Shown: positions 1-7,592 of the stretch, one piece after another
Layout of the letters: every line of letters begins with the position of its first letter
How positions within the stretch are numbered: position 1 is the first letter of the stretch
Assembly (NCBI GenBank): GCA_019119575.1
Contig: DWWT01000015.1
Location: 1-60,995, forward strand
Direction: 5' to 3'
DNA: 60,995 nucleotides
Source: Candidatus Enterocloster excrementipullorum
GTDB taxonomy: Bacteria; Bacillota; Clostridia; Lachnospirales; Lachnospiraceae
Position numbers and translations under genes: made by a program
Notes under the pieces: model-generated
What the model saw: only the letters and a program-made list of their open reading frames with translations
Databases searched by the model: none
Told to the model about the DNA's origin: nothing

Positions 1-106
1 GGCTTGATTTTGCTTGTACCAGATTTACACCTGACTTGGAGAAAAGCCTTGATTTCTCTTGGTTTTTTTATACTCGCTTGATAGTGCTTATGTCGCTTGG
101 GGCCAT
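1..106. mobile_element. Possible terminal segment of an integrated element
   Basis: This stretch has no recognisable gene. It lies directly upstream of a tRNA fragment that has lost its 5' half, which is where the end of an element integrated into a tRNA gene would lie. It contains two related short stretches, GCTTGATTTTGCTTG (2-16) and GCCTTGATTTCTCTTGG (46-62), that could be arm-type integrase sites; that reading is inference. No integrase gene is in the window, so the element itself is not demonstrated. Confidence 0.3.
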
Positions 107-148
107 CTCCTAAGCGGTAGGTCGGGTGTTCGAATCACCTCGGGAACG
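107..148 (+). other. 3' fragment of tRNA-Arg(CCU), probable attachment site
   Basis: From the anticodon loop onward the sequence fits a tRNA: loop CTCCTAA (107-113, anticodon CCT), 3' anticodon-stem strand GCGGT, a five-base variable region, a T arm with stem GGGTG/CACCT around loop TTCGAAT (124-140), then acceptor strand CGGGAAC and one discriminator base. The bases before the loop (GCCAT) do not pair with GCGGT, and no D arm or complementary acceptor strand is present upstream. A 3' remnant followed by the native terminator is what tyrosine-recombinase elements leave at one end after integrating in the anticodon loop. A tRNA split by an intron is the main alternative. Confidence 0.7.
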
Positions 149-158
149 CTGGATGGCA

Positions 159-201
159 CCGCTGCAAACTATTTTTACTGGTTTGCAGCGGTTTTGTTTT
201 T
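159..201 (+). terminator. Rho-independent terminator of the tRNA-Arg gene
   Basis: An 11-bp perfect stem, CCGCTGCAAAC (159-169) with GTTTGCAGCGG (181-191), is followed by a T-rich run. It lies ten bases after the tRNA fragment and was probably the tRNA terminator. Confidence 0.85.
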
Positions 202-290
202 CGTCCTGTTTATTCGCAAACACACTCTAATCTGTAAGTATCGAATTCAAACGCCCATCCGTACATAACAAATTTTCTCATTAAAACCGG

Positions 291-320
291 TTGACTTGTA
301 TACAGTATTCATAATATACT
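291..320 (+). promoter_or_regulatory. Candidate promoter of the pyruvate formate-lyase operon
   Basis: TTGACT (291-296) and TATACT (315-320) are separated by 18 bases. A small hairpin, GTTGC-AAAA-GCAAC (325-338), lies in the presumed leader of about 175 nt before the first gene. The rest of the 202-501 gap holds nothing else I can name. Confidence 0.55.
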
Positions 321-501
321 ATTTGTTGCAAAAGCAACAGCGCAGTGCATCCTCATATGGTAGACTATGGGCATAGAAGGGAAATATGTTTGATCCCTTT
401 TTTCACGGTATGACTGTATGGAAACTAGTAAACACTATACTATAAACAGCGGCAGTCCGGATCAAAACCGGATCGCTGCACATTCACAGGAGGAACTGTT
501 T

Positions 502-2607
502 ATGAGAGCAGAATGGAGCACCTTTAACGGCGGAGTCTGGGAGCGCGAGATCAATGTCCGCGATTTTATCCAGAAAAACTATACCCCCTATGACGGCGAC
601 GGCGCATTTTTGGCAGGCCCTACCCAGGCCACCAAAGACCTCTGGGAGCAGGTTCTGGATCTGTCAGAGCAGGAACGCAAGGCCGGCGGCGTACTGGATA
701 TGGATACTAAGATCATTTCTACCATTACCTCCCACGGCCCCGGTTACCTGGATAAAGATAAAGAGACCATCGTAGGATTCCAGACGGATAAGCCATTTAA
801 GCGTTCCCTCCAGCCTTACGGAGGCATCCGCATGGCGGTAAAGGCCTGCCAGGACAATGGCTTTGAGGTGGATCCCGAAATCGTAGAATTTTTTACAAAA
901 CACAGAAAGACACACAATGCCGGCGTATTTGATGCCTACACTCCGGAAATGCGCGCCTGCCGTTCCAGCCACATCATTACCGGGCTCCCCGATGCCTATG
1001 GACGGGGACGCATTATCGGAGATTACCGCCGGGTAGCCCTCTACGGCGTGGATGCCCTGATCGCGGAGAAAAAAGAGGAGAAGGATACCACCCGCACCAT
1101 CATGTACTCCGATGTAATCCGGGAACGCGAAGAACTTTCCGAGCAGATACGGGCCCTGGAAGAGCTGAAGGTCCTTGGCCAGATCTATGGCTGTGATATT
1201 TCCCAGCCCGCAAAGGATGTAAAGGAGGCCATCCAGTGGACCTACTTCGGTTACCTGGCCGCCGTGAAAGAGCAGAACGGCGCCGCCATGTCCCTTGGCC
1301 GCACATCAACATTCCTCGATATCTACGCGGAGCGTGATTTGAAGAACGGGACATATACAGAAGAACAGATCCAGGAATTTGTGGATCATTTTATCATGAA
1401 GCTGCGTCTGGTAAAATTCGCCCGGACACCGGAATACAATTCCTTGTTCTCCGGAGACCCCACCTGGGTGACGGAATCCATCGGCGGTGTGGGAATTGAC
1501 GGCCGCCACATGGTGACAAAGATGTCTTACCGCTATCTCCACACCCTGGAAAATCTCGGCCCTGCGCCGGAACCCAATCTGACGGTTCTCTGGTCCACAA
1601 GGCTTCCCGAGAATTTTAAGCGGTTCTGTGCAAAGACCTCCATCGAGACATCTTCCATCCAGTATGAGAACGATGATTTGATGCGGGTGACCCACGGGGA
1701 CGATTACGCGATCGCCTGCTGCGTGTCCAGTATGCGGGTCGGCAAAGAGATGCAGTTTTTCGGTGCCAGAGCAAACCTGGCAAAATGCCTTCTCTACGCC
1801 ATCAACGGCGGCGTAGACGAGATCAGCGGCAAACAGGTGGGCCCCAAGTACCGGCCTGTCACCTCGGAGTATCTGGACTATGATGAGGTTATGGACAAAT
1901 ACAAAGACATGATGCAGTGGCTGGCAAAGGTCTATGTAAACGCCCTGAATATCATTCACTACAACCATGACCGCTACTGCTATGAGAGACTGCAGATGGC
2001 ACTCCATGATAAGAAGGTAACGCGCTGGTTTGCAACAGGCATCGCGGGCCTGTCCGTGGTGGCAGATTCTCTGTCCGCTATCAAATATGCTAGGGTAAAG
2101 ACTGTACGCAACGACAAGGGAATCGTGGTAGATTATATTGTGGAGGGTGATTTCCCCAAATACGGAAACAATGATGACCGGGTAGACCAGATCGCCGCAG
2201 ACCTGGTACACACCTTTATGAGCTATATCAAGGGCAACCATACGTATCGAGGCGGTATCCCTACCACTTCCATCCTGACCATCACCTCCAATGTGGTCTA
2301 CGGAAAGAACACGGGCTCCACACCGGACGGAAGAAAAGCCGGCCAGCCCTTTGCACCGGGGGCCAATCCCATGCACCATCGGGATACCCACGGCGCGGTA
2401 GCCTCCCTGGCTTCCGTGGCCAAGCTGCCTTTCCGGGATGCCCAGGACGGTATTTCCAATACATTTTCCATCATCCCCGGCGCTCTGGGCAAGGAGGATC
2501 AGATCTTTATGGGAGATCTGGAGATCGAGCTCGGCGGCTGTGCGGGATGCGGTGAAGCTCCCACACTCTTTGAGGGTCTGGATATTCCCGAGGAAGAAAA
2601 CGAGTAA
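502..2607 (+). CDS. pflB: Pyruvate formate-lyase catalytic subunit lacking the glycyl-radical domain
   Basis: A 701-residue formate acetyltransferase: pyruvate plus CoA gives acetyl-CoA plus formate, in the anaerobic cytoplasm. The active-site pair Cys406-Cys407 sits in [11 protein letters not shown] and the body aligns well with PflB, including the conserved GISNTFSI stretch near the end. The normal C-terminal domain with the radical glycine is absent. After ALGKED the protein runs into an unrelated tail of about 35 residues containing CAGC and ends; the missing domain is the next gene. The ATG at 502 is chosen because AGGAGG precedes it by a good distance; an upstream in-frame ATG at 418 has no such site. 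First gene of a pfl operon. Confidence 0.93.
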   Translation: MRAEWSTFNGGVWEREINVRDFIQKNYTPYDGDGAFLAGPTQATKDLWEQVLDLSEQERKAGGVLDMDTKIISTITSHGPGYLDKDKETIVGFQTDKPFKRSLQPYGGIRMAVKACQDNGFEVDPEIVEFFTKHRKTHNAGVFDAYTPEMRACRSSHIITGLPDAYGRGRIIGDYRRVALYGVDALIAEKKEEKDTTRTIMYSDVIREREELSEQIRALEELKVLGQIYGCDISQPAKDVKEAIQWTYFGYLAAVKEQNGAAMSLGRTSTFLDIYAERDLKNGTYTEEQIQEFVDHFIMKLRLVKFARTPEYNSLFSGDPTWVTESIGGVGIDGRHMVTKMSYRYLHTLENLGPAPEPNLTVLWSTRLPENFKRFCAKTSIETSSIQYENDDLMRVTHGDDYAIACCVSSMRVGKEMQFFGARANLAKCLLYAINGGVDEISGKQVGPKYRPVTSEYLDYDEVMDKYKDMMQWLAKVYVNALNIIHYNHDRYCYERLQMALHDKKVTRWFATGIAGLSVVADSLSAIKYARVKTVRNDKGIVVDYIVEGDFPKYGNNDDRVDQIAADLVHTFMSYIKGNHTYRGGIPTTSILTITSNVVYGKNTGSTPDGRKAGQPFAPGANPMHHRDTHGAVASLASVAKLPFRDAQDGISNTFSIIPGALGKEDQIFMGDLEIELGGCAGCGEAPTLFEGLDIPEEENE

Positions 2608-2644
2608 CAGAAAAAATCTGCAGAAGAAAGAGAGGACATAAATT

Positions 2645-2887
2645 ATGAAAGCAAGCGAAGCTCAGATTGATAACCTGGTGGCACTGTTGGACGGCTATGC
2701 CCAGGAGGGCGGCCATCATCTCAATGTAAATGTATTCAGCAAGGAAACGCTTCTGGACGCCCAGGCCCACCCGGAAAAATATCCCCAGCTTACGGTGCGG
2801 GTTTCCGGTTATGCGGTTAATTTTAATAAGCTGACAAAGGAGCAGCAGGACGAGGTCATCTCCCGCACCTTCCATGATGCCATATGA
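2645..2887 (+). CDS. Stand-alone glycyl-radical domain of pyruvate formate-lyase
   Basis: An 80-residue protein that corresponds end to end to the C-terminal domain of PflB: LDGY, then [16 protein letters not shown] and the radical motif RVSGYAVNF, with Gly55 as the expected radical site, then SRTF near the end. It has its own ribosome binding site (GAGAGGA) and follows the catalytic gene by 37 bases; its stop overlaps the activase start. By position it should be the obligate partner of the truncated PflB. It resembles the spare-part protein YfiD/GrcA of E. coli, but here no complete PflB is adjacent, so it is probably a true subunit and not a repair part. Confidence 0.9.
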   Translation: MKASEAQIDNLVALLDGYAQEGGHHLNVNVFSKETLLDAQAHPEKYPQLTVRVSGYAVNFNKLTKEQQDEVISRTFHDAI

Positions 2888-3633
2888 TCGGCCGCGTCCA
2901 TTCCATTGAGAGCTTCGGCACCGTAGACGGCCCGGGCATCCGCATGGTAATTTTCTTAAGCGGATGCCCCATGCGGTGTCTCTACTGTCATAATCCGGAT
3001 ACATGGGATCCCAAGGGCGGAACCCCCACCACTGTGGACGAGCTTTTGGAGCAGTTTGAAAAAGCACGGCCCTTTTACCGAAAAGGCGGCATCACAGTGA
3101 GCGGGGGCGAGCCCCTGGTTCAGATTGGGTTCGTGACTGAGCTCTTTGAGGCGGCAAAGGCCCGGGGAATCCACACCTGCCTGGATACTTCAGGCATCAC
3201 ATTCCAGCCGGATTCCCCGGGAATCCTTGACCGCTTCGACCGTTTGATGGCGGTTACCGACCTGGTTCTCCTGGACATCAAACACATTGATCCCAAAGAG
3301 CATGAGATACTGTGCGGCCAGCCCCAGGCGCCTGTCATGGCCTTCGCCGCCTATCTGGACCGCAAGAAAATTCCTGTCTGGATCCGCCATGTGGTCGTTC
3401 CGGGCATCACGGATAAGCCGGAGGATCTGTACCGGCTCGGAACATACCTAGCTGCACTGCGGAACGTGAAGGCTCTGGACGTTTTGCCCTATCACGACAT
3501 GGGAAAAGTCAAGTATCACAGCCTCGGCATCCCCTACGCCCTGGAGGATGTTCCGCCGCTCTCAAAGGAAAAGGCAAGGGAAGCCCGCACGATTATCCTG
3601 GACGGGTTCCGGGACGGCCGCTCACATCCGTGA
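2884..3633 (+). CDS. pflA: Pyruvate formate-lyase activating enzyme
   Basis: A 249-residue radical SAM enzyme that abstracts hydrogen from the radical glycine of pyruvate formate-lyase. The cluster motif is Cys28, Cys32, Cys35 (CPMRCLYC), preceded by the family signature DGPGIR and followed by the SAM-contacting VSGGEPL. Length is typical. Its ATG overlaps the stop of the glycyl-radical-domain gene (ATGA), implying translational coupling. Its substrate here would be the small separate subunit, alone or in complex with the large one. Confidence 0.95.
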   Translation: MIGRVHSIESFGTVDGPGIRMVIFLSGCPMRCLYCHNPDTWDPKGGTPTTVDELLEQFEKARPFYRKGGITVSGGEPLVQIGFVTELFEAAKARGIHTCLDTSGITFQPDSPGILDRFDRLMAVTDLVLLDIKHIDPKEHEILCGQPQAPVMAFAAYLDRKKIPVWIRHVVVPGITDKPEDLYRLGTYLAALRNVKALDVLPYHDMGKVKYHSLGIPYALEDVPPLSKEKAREARTIILDGFRDGRSHP

Positions 3634-3675
3634 CGGTTTTTCCAGCCCCGTCTTTGCTTCTAATTTTATACAAGA

Positions 3676-3698
3676 ATCCCCTCTTCCGGGGATATTTT
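3676..3698 (+). terminator. Terminator after the pfl operon
   Basis: Stem ATCCCC (3676-3681) with GGGGAT (3688-3693) is followed by a short ATTTTCC run. It separates the pfl genes from the ferredoxin. Confidence 0.55.
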
Positions 3699-3702
3699 CC
3701 TC

Positions 3703-3731
3703 TTGAATAATTGGAACGTATGGTATAAAAT
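3703..3731 (+). promoter_or_regulatory. Candidate ferredoxin promoter
   Basis: TTGAAT (3703-3708) and TAAAAT (3726-3731) are 17 bases apart; an overlapping TATAAA (3724-3729) is also possible. It sits about 45 bases before the ferredoxin start. Confidence 0.4.
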
Positions 3732-3773
3732 TAGGGTGATATATGGATACAATTTTAAAGGAGGTAATTTGTT

Positions 3774-3941
3774 ATGGCATACGTTATTGGTGACGCTTGT
3801 GTAAGCTGCGGAAGCTGCGCTTCCGAATGTCCCGTTGGCGCTATTTCTGAGGGAGACGGCAAGTATGTAATCGATGCTGATACCTGCATCGACTGCGGTA
3901 CCTGCGCTGCTACCTGCCCCACTGGCGCTATCGAGGGCTAA
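3774..3941 (+). CDS. 2[4Fe-4S] clostridial-type ferredoxin
   Basis: A 55-residue ferredoxin with two Cx2Cx2Cx3CP motifs: Cys9, 12, 15, 19 and Cys38, 41, 44, 48. This is the standard small low-potential electron carrier of clostridia. AAAGGAGG precedes the ATG by eight bases, a very strong site, which fits an abundant protein. It has its own promoter candidate and terminator, so it is probably monocistronic. Neighbouring pflA needs a low-potential reductant, but any direct pairing is inference. Confidence 0.95.
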   Translation: MAYVIGDACVSCGSCASECPVGAISEGDGKYVIDADTCIDCGTCAATCPTGAIEG

Positions 3942-3960
3942 TTTAGTCCAAAAGTACATA

Positions 3961-3997
3961 AGACGCCTCTTCTCTGCAGGAGAAGGGGCGTCTTTTT
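3961..3997 (+). terminator. Ferredoxin terminator
   Basis: The stem AGACGCC with GGCGTCT (3961-3993) is followed by TTTTTT. Confidence 0.85.
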
Positions 3998-4019
3998 TCA
4001 AAGTCAGGAGGATATATCT

Positions 4020-4811
4020 ATGAACAGACCCGTCATCGGCATTACTCCCGCACACAACTTGGATAATGACGACATATACCTGCGTCCCACGTATCTGCGG
4101 GCAATCAAGGCAGCGGGAGGGCTCCCTCTTCTTCTCCCTCTTGAAACAGACAGAGAAGACATCCTGCAGATTCTTTCTCTGTGCAGCGGGATCCTCTTTT
4201 CCGGCGGCCCGGATCTCCATCCCTTTTTGTGGGGAGAGGAAACCCACAGCATGTGCGGAAACATGTCCCCGGCCAGGGACCGGATGGAATTGGCCCTCCT
4301 CAGGGCCGCCATAGAGGCAGAAAAGCCGATCTTTGGGATCTGCCGCGGCTGTCAAATCATCAACGTAGGCCTGGGCGGCAGCCTGATCCAGGATATACCC
4401 AGCCAGACGGCCCCCGACTTTCCTATCGCTCACAGGCAGCCTTTTGACTATCATTTTCCTTCTCACCATGTCCGCGTAAAAGAGGGAAGCCTCCTGGCCC
4501 GGCTGACAGAGATTTCCAAAAATACCAACTCCGGAACGGCAGGCAGCTCCGCAGCAGCGCATACGGAAGATATGGCGCACAGCACCGTAGCCCCAGGGCA
4601 TCTGGCGGTCAACAGCATGCACCACCAGGCCATCGGCAGACTAGCTCCCGGGCTCTCCGCCTCCGCCGAGGCCCCTGACGGGATTATCGAGGCCGCGGAG
4701 ATGCCGGGATACCCCTTTCTCCTCGGTGTTCAGTGGCATCCGGAGTATCTCTGGGAAACGGATCCGGCAGCGGCAGGGATTTTCCGTGGGTTTGTGAGAG
4801 CTTGTGAGTAG
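4020..4811 (+). CDS. Class I glutamine amidotransferase-like hydrolase (peptidase C26)
   Basis: A 263-residue protein of the gamma-glutamyl-gamma-aminobutyrate hydrolase (PuuD) family, which cleaves gamma-glutamyl amides. Nucleophile Cys108 lies in FGICRGCQ, the SGGPD loop precedes it, and the catalytic His-Glu pair is in QWHPEYL near the C-terminus. A middle segment (about residues 163-190) is low in conservation and rich in Ser, Gly and Ala. AGGAGG precedes the ATG. Family placement is clear; the substrate is not. No other puu-pathway gene is nearby. Confidence 0.85.
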   Translation: MNRPVIGITPAHNLDNDDIYLRPTYLRAIKAAGGLPLLLPLETDREDILQILSLCSGILFSGGPDLHPFLWGEETHSMCGNMSPARDRMELALLRAAIEAEKPIFGICRGCQIINVGLGGSLIQDIPSQTAPDFPIAHRQPFDYHFPSHHVRVKEGSLLARLTEISKNTNSGTAGSSAAAHTEDMAHSTVAPGHLAVNSMHHQAIGRLAPGLSASAEAPDGIIEAAEMPGYPFLLGVQWHPEYLWETDPAAAGIFRGFVRACE

Positions 4812-4822
4812 GACAAAAAACA

Positions 4823-4855
4823 CCTGGCTAAAGAAGCTCTTTAGCCAGGCAATTT
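4823..4855. terminator. Bidirectional terminator between convergent genes
   Basis: Perfect 11-bp stem CCTGGCTAAAG (4823-4833) with CTTTAGCCAGG (4839-4849), with A6 on its left and T5 on its right, so it can stop transcription from both sides. Confidence 0.9.
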
Positions 4856-4859
4856 TTAC

Positions 4860-5327
4860 TTATTTCAATTCCACCAGCACTTCGATCTCGCAGGCAATTC
4901 CGCCCGGAAGAGCGTTAACTCCGATGGCGGAACGGGCCGGAAGCCCTGCCTCCTCTCCAAATATCTCTTTAATCAGATTGGAGCCTCCGTTTACCACCTG
5001 GGGCTGCATTCCAAAGTCATCCGTACTGTTTACAAATGCCAATACTTTGACAAAACGTTTAATACGGTTTAAATCCCCCGTTTTTTCGTTTAAGTTTGCC
5101 AAAAGATTCAGCATGCAGTTATAGGCTGCCTTCTGCCCTTCCTCCAGACTCAAATCTTTTCCCAATTTTCCAATCACATTTCCCTGTTCTCCCAGATCCG
5201 GGCCGCAGCCGGAACAGTACAAAAATTTTTCGCCAAATTCCTGTACAGGGGTGTATACGCCTCCCTTGGGCGGCGGCGCAGGCAGAGTGATTCCTTTTTC
5301 TTTTAATACTTCGTATACGTCTTTCAT
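4860..5327 (-). CDS. RidA family enamine/imine deaminase
   Basis: A 155-residue RidA/YjgF-family protein. RidA hydrolyses reactive enamines such as 2-aminoacrylate, formed by PLP-dependent dehydratases, to 2-oxoacids. The conserved Arg is in PARSAIGV and the C-terminal ACEIEV motif is present. The ATG at 5327 is preceded by AGGAGAGG; a GTG seven codons upstream overlaps that site and is rejected. It is the last gene of a seven-gene operon that also carries a D-serine-dehydratase-like PLP enzyme, whose expected product is the RidA substrate. That link is inference from family knowledge. Confidence 0.9.
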   Translation of the reverse strand: MKDVYEVLKEKGITLPAPPPKGGVYTPVQEFGEKFLYCSGCGPDLGEQGNVIGKLGKDLSLEEGQKAAYNCMLNLLANLNEKTGDLNRIKRFVKVLAFVNSTDDFGMQPQVVNGGSNLIKEIFGEEAGLPARSAIGVNALPGGIACEIEVLVELK

Positions 5328-5344
5328 TTCGTTTCCTCTCCTTT

Positions 5345-6454
5345 TCACAATATTCTATTTATGATTCTCTCATAAAGCTCTGCCGCAGCTTTCACCTGCT
5401 TTTCTTCTGTAAATTCATCCACAGTGTGCGCCTGTTCCAGATTCCCTGGGCCGCATATCAGCGCCTGCGTACCGCATTCTGTCAAAAAACACTGCTCGCA
5501 GGAAGCCCCAAACGCCTTGGGGCCGGACACACTGTTTAAAAGCCGGTTTCTTTCTTCCAGGCACAGCTTTACGAAGGGATCTGACGATGAAATTTGGCCT
5601 CCGGGCATAAAGAAATGCGGCGAGATGGAAAATTTTTCAACTCTCTCTTCCTCCAGGCCCCTGCACAGTATTTCTTTTACCTTTTCGTACTTCATTCCCG
5701 GCAGAATCCGGAAGTCCGTGAGCAGCCGTACATTTCCCGGGACAACGTTGTCTTTCTCATACCCCTGTATCATAGTCACTGCCACGCTGGGCGGCGGCAA
5801 AACCTCATGGCTCCTTTTTTTCAGATCTTCGTTAATCTTCCGCATCGCCCGGAGCGCATCCTCCGCTGCCTCCATAACGTCTTTTCCTTCATGAGGAAGT
5901 GCCGCATGCCTCGGCGGCTCATGCAGATCAATATAATCCCGCGCAACTCCACGGTGCGCGATACTGATTTCCAGATTGGTCGGCTCTCCGATCACCGCAT
6001 ATTGCGGTGCCTTGTTTGCATTCAGGTAAGCATGCGTTCCAAGATTCGAGCACTCTTCATCCGCCACAAACAGGAGCTTGAGACGCCCTCTTCGGGGGCC
6101 GCCCTTTGATGCAAACCGGATAGCGGCCTCGCACATGGCAGCCACTCCGCCCTTCATGTCCGCGCTCCCCCGCCCATACAGCCTGCCCTCTTTCCTTGTC
6201 ATGGCAAAGGGCGGAAATGTCCAGTCCCCTGCAGCGGGAACCACATCCAGATGACCGTTCAGCATCAGCTCCGGTCCCTCTTCCCCGATCCAGGCGATCA
6301 TATTTGCCCTGTTATTTCCAAGCTGCTGAACCTGCACACAAAATCCCCTGCTTTGCAGCAGATCTGCCAGAAATTCTGCCGCCGGCGCTTCGTTCCCCGG
6401 CGGCGATACTGTCTGAAATTCAATCAATTTGGCTAGTATCTCTACCGCATTCAT
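5345..6454 (-). CDS. M20 family metallopeptidase (ArgE/DapE-type deacylase)
   Basis: A zinc amidohydrolase of the M20 family that removes N-acyl groups from amino acids or cleaves dipeptides. Visible ligands are the His and Asp of NGHLDVV, the Asp of GRGSADMKGG, the catalytic Glu of ADEEC, the Glu of GEPTNL and the late His of EQAHTVDE. The ATG at 6454 has GGAG nine bases upstream; an ATG at 6469 is also possible by coupling to the gene before it, four bases away. The dimerisation-domain motif (usually AHSS-like) reads RHAALPHEG, so the substrate may differ from ArgE or DapE. The operon points to an N-acyl amino acid; no arginine or lysine genes are adjacent. Confidence 0.88.
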   Translation of the reverse strand: MNAVEILAKLIEFQTVSPPGNEAPAAEFLADLLQSRGFCVQVQQLGNNRANMIAWIGEEGPELMLNGHLDVVPAAGDWTFPPFAMTRKEGRLYGRGSADMKGGVAAMCEAAIRFASKGGPRRGRLKLLFVADEECSNLGTHAYLNANKAPQYAVIGEPTNLEISIAHRGVARDYIDLHEPPRHAALPHEGKDVMEAAEDALRAMRKINEDLKKRSHEVLPPPSVAVTMIQGYEKDNVVPGNVRLLTDFRILPGMKYEKVKEILCRGLEEERVEKFSISPHFFMPGGQISSSDPFVKLCLEERNRLLNSVSGPKAFGASCEQCFLTECGTQALICGPGNLEQAHTVDEFTEEKQVKAAAELYERIINRIL

Positions 6455-6472
6455 CGGTGTACTCTCCATAAT

Positions 6473-7576
6473 TTAATAATTTATTTTACGGTTTCTGGCT
6501 GTAACCTCCCATTTCTCTGTCACAGTCCCGTCTTCAGCTACCAGAATCTCCGGATACAGGGCAGTGGTCGGGCAGATATGGGTGGGAACCACATACAGGC
6601 AGGCGCCAATTGGCGGGATCTTTGCCTCGTCCTCCAGACGGAAAGCCCAATGCTCCTCGCTGTGTACAACAGGCACCGCATCCTCAAGCCCTACAATGTA
6701 ACCTCTCTGCGCGGCCGGGTCGGAGGCAATTCCTTTGTATCCAAGGTCTGTTGTGAAAATCCCCGGAGCCGGATGACTGATCACGCGGGTCAAAATAGCA
6801 GCCCCCGGCACAAAATCCAAATCCGGCAGATTTAAGTAATAGCCTGCGTCCGTTATAATCGCCGTCCCCGGAGAGACATACCAGTCCGTATCCTGCAGAT
6901 GGCATGGGAAGGAGGGCGTCCCTCCGGCCACAACAATCGGACAGCCAATCCCATCTGCCTGCAGCCGTTCCATGATTTTTTCTACCTGTTCATCCGTCTC
7001 CTTCACTTCCTGATTGCGGATGGAAAAATCCTTGTTGTTATGGTTCCCGTCATAGCAGTGAAGCCCGGCCAGGCGGATTCCCGGAAGCTCAGCCGCAAAA
7101 CGGCACAATGCCTCCAGTTTTTCTATGGAAACTCCTGTCCGGTTCATTCCCATATTCACGTCAACCAGAACATCCATCCGTATTTGTTCCCGTTCGCATG
7201 CTTCCGAAAGGCCACTCAGCTGCCCTGCGTCATCACCGATGGCATAAAAATGGCTATTGGGATATGCCTTCGCCAGCTTTATATACCGCCCAATATTGGG
7301 CCCTACCAGGGGATAAGCCAAAATGATCTGCTCTGCCCCTGCCTCTGCCACCATTTCCGCTTCTGCCACCGTGGCAGTTTTAAATTTCGTTATCCCGTAT
7401 TCCATCTGAAGCTTTACCAGATCCAGAGATTTATGACTCTTAACGTGGGGCCACAAGCGCTCGGGAGAGCCCGCTTTTTCGATGGCCTTCTCAATGTTTT
7501 TTCGAATGATATCTACATAATAGATCAGGCTGGGAGAAATAATTTCTTCCGTCTTCTTTAATTCATATGGATTCAT
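6473..7576 (-). CDS. PLP enzyme of the D-serine dehydratase / D-threonine aldolase family
   Basis: A 367-residue fold-type III PLP protein (alanine-racemase-like N-terminal barrel, C-terminal DSD-like domain). Lys46 in PHVKSHK is the expected PLP lysine. The metal motif is His333-x-Cys335 (PTHICPT). In this family the zinc D-serine dehydratases carry His-x-Cys, whereas characterised D-threonine aldolases carry His-x-Asp (recalled family knowledge), so D-serine or a related D-hydroxyamino acid is the better substrate guess. AAGG-rich site before ATG. Four bases from the M20 gene's first possible ATG, and in the same operon as RidA, which would clear the aminoacrylate a dehydratase releases. 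Confidence 0.85.
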   Translation of the reverse strand: MNPYELKKTEEIISPSLIYYVDIIRKNIEKAIEKAGSPERLWPHVKSHKSLDLVKLQMEYGITKFKTATVAEAEMVAEAGAEQIILAYPLVGPNIGRYIKLAKAYPNSHFYAIGDDAGQLSGLSEACEREQIRMDVLVDVNMGMNRTGVSIEKLEALCRFAAELPGIRLAGLHCYDGNHNNKDFSIRNQEVKETDEQVEKIMERLQADGIGCPIVVAGGTPSFPCHLQDTDWYVSPGTAIITDAGYYLNLPDLDFVPGAAILTRVISHPAPGIFTTDLGYKGIASDPAAQRGYIVGLEDAVPVVHSEEHWAFRLEDEAKIPPIGACLYVVPTHICPTTALYPEILVAEDGTVTEKWEVTARNRKINY

Positions 7577-7592
7577 TTTCCTTCCCTCTCTT

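Noticed and set aside
418..501. Upstream in-frame start for pflB
   Set aside because: No ribosome site precedes 418, whereas AGGAGG precedes the ATG at 502, and PflB homologues begin near there.
1306..2391. 361-codon open frame on the minus strand opposite pflB
   Set aside because: It lies wholly inside the well-conserved pflB gene and has no ribosome site or recognisable family.
3666..4625. 319-codon open frame on the minus strand over the ferredoxin and amidotransferase genes
   Set aside because: It is antisense to two clear genes and crosses the ferredoxin terminator; the protein is low in family features.
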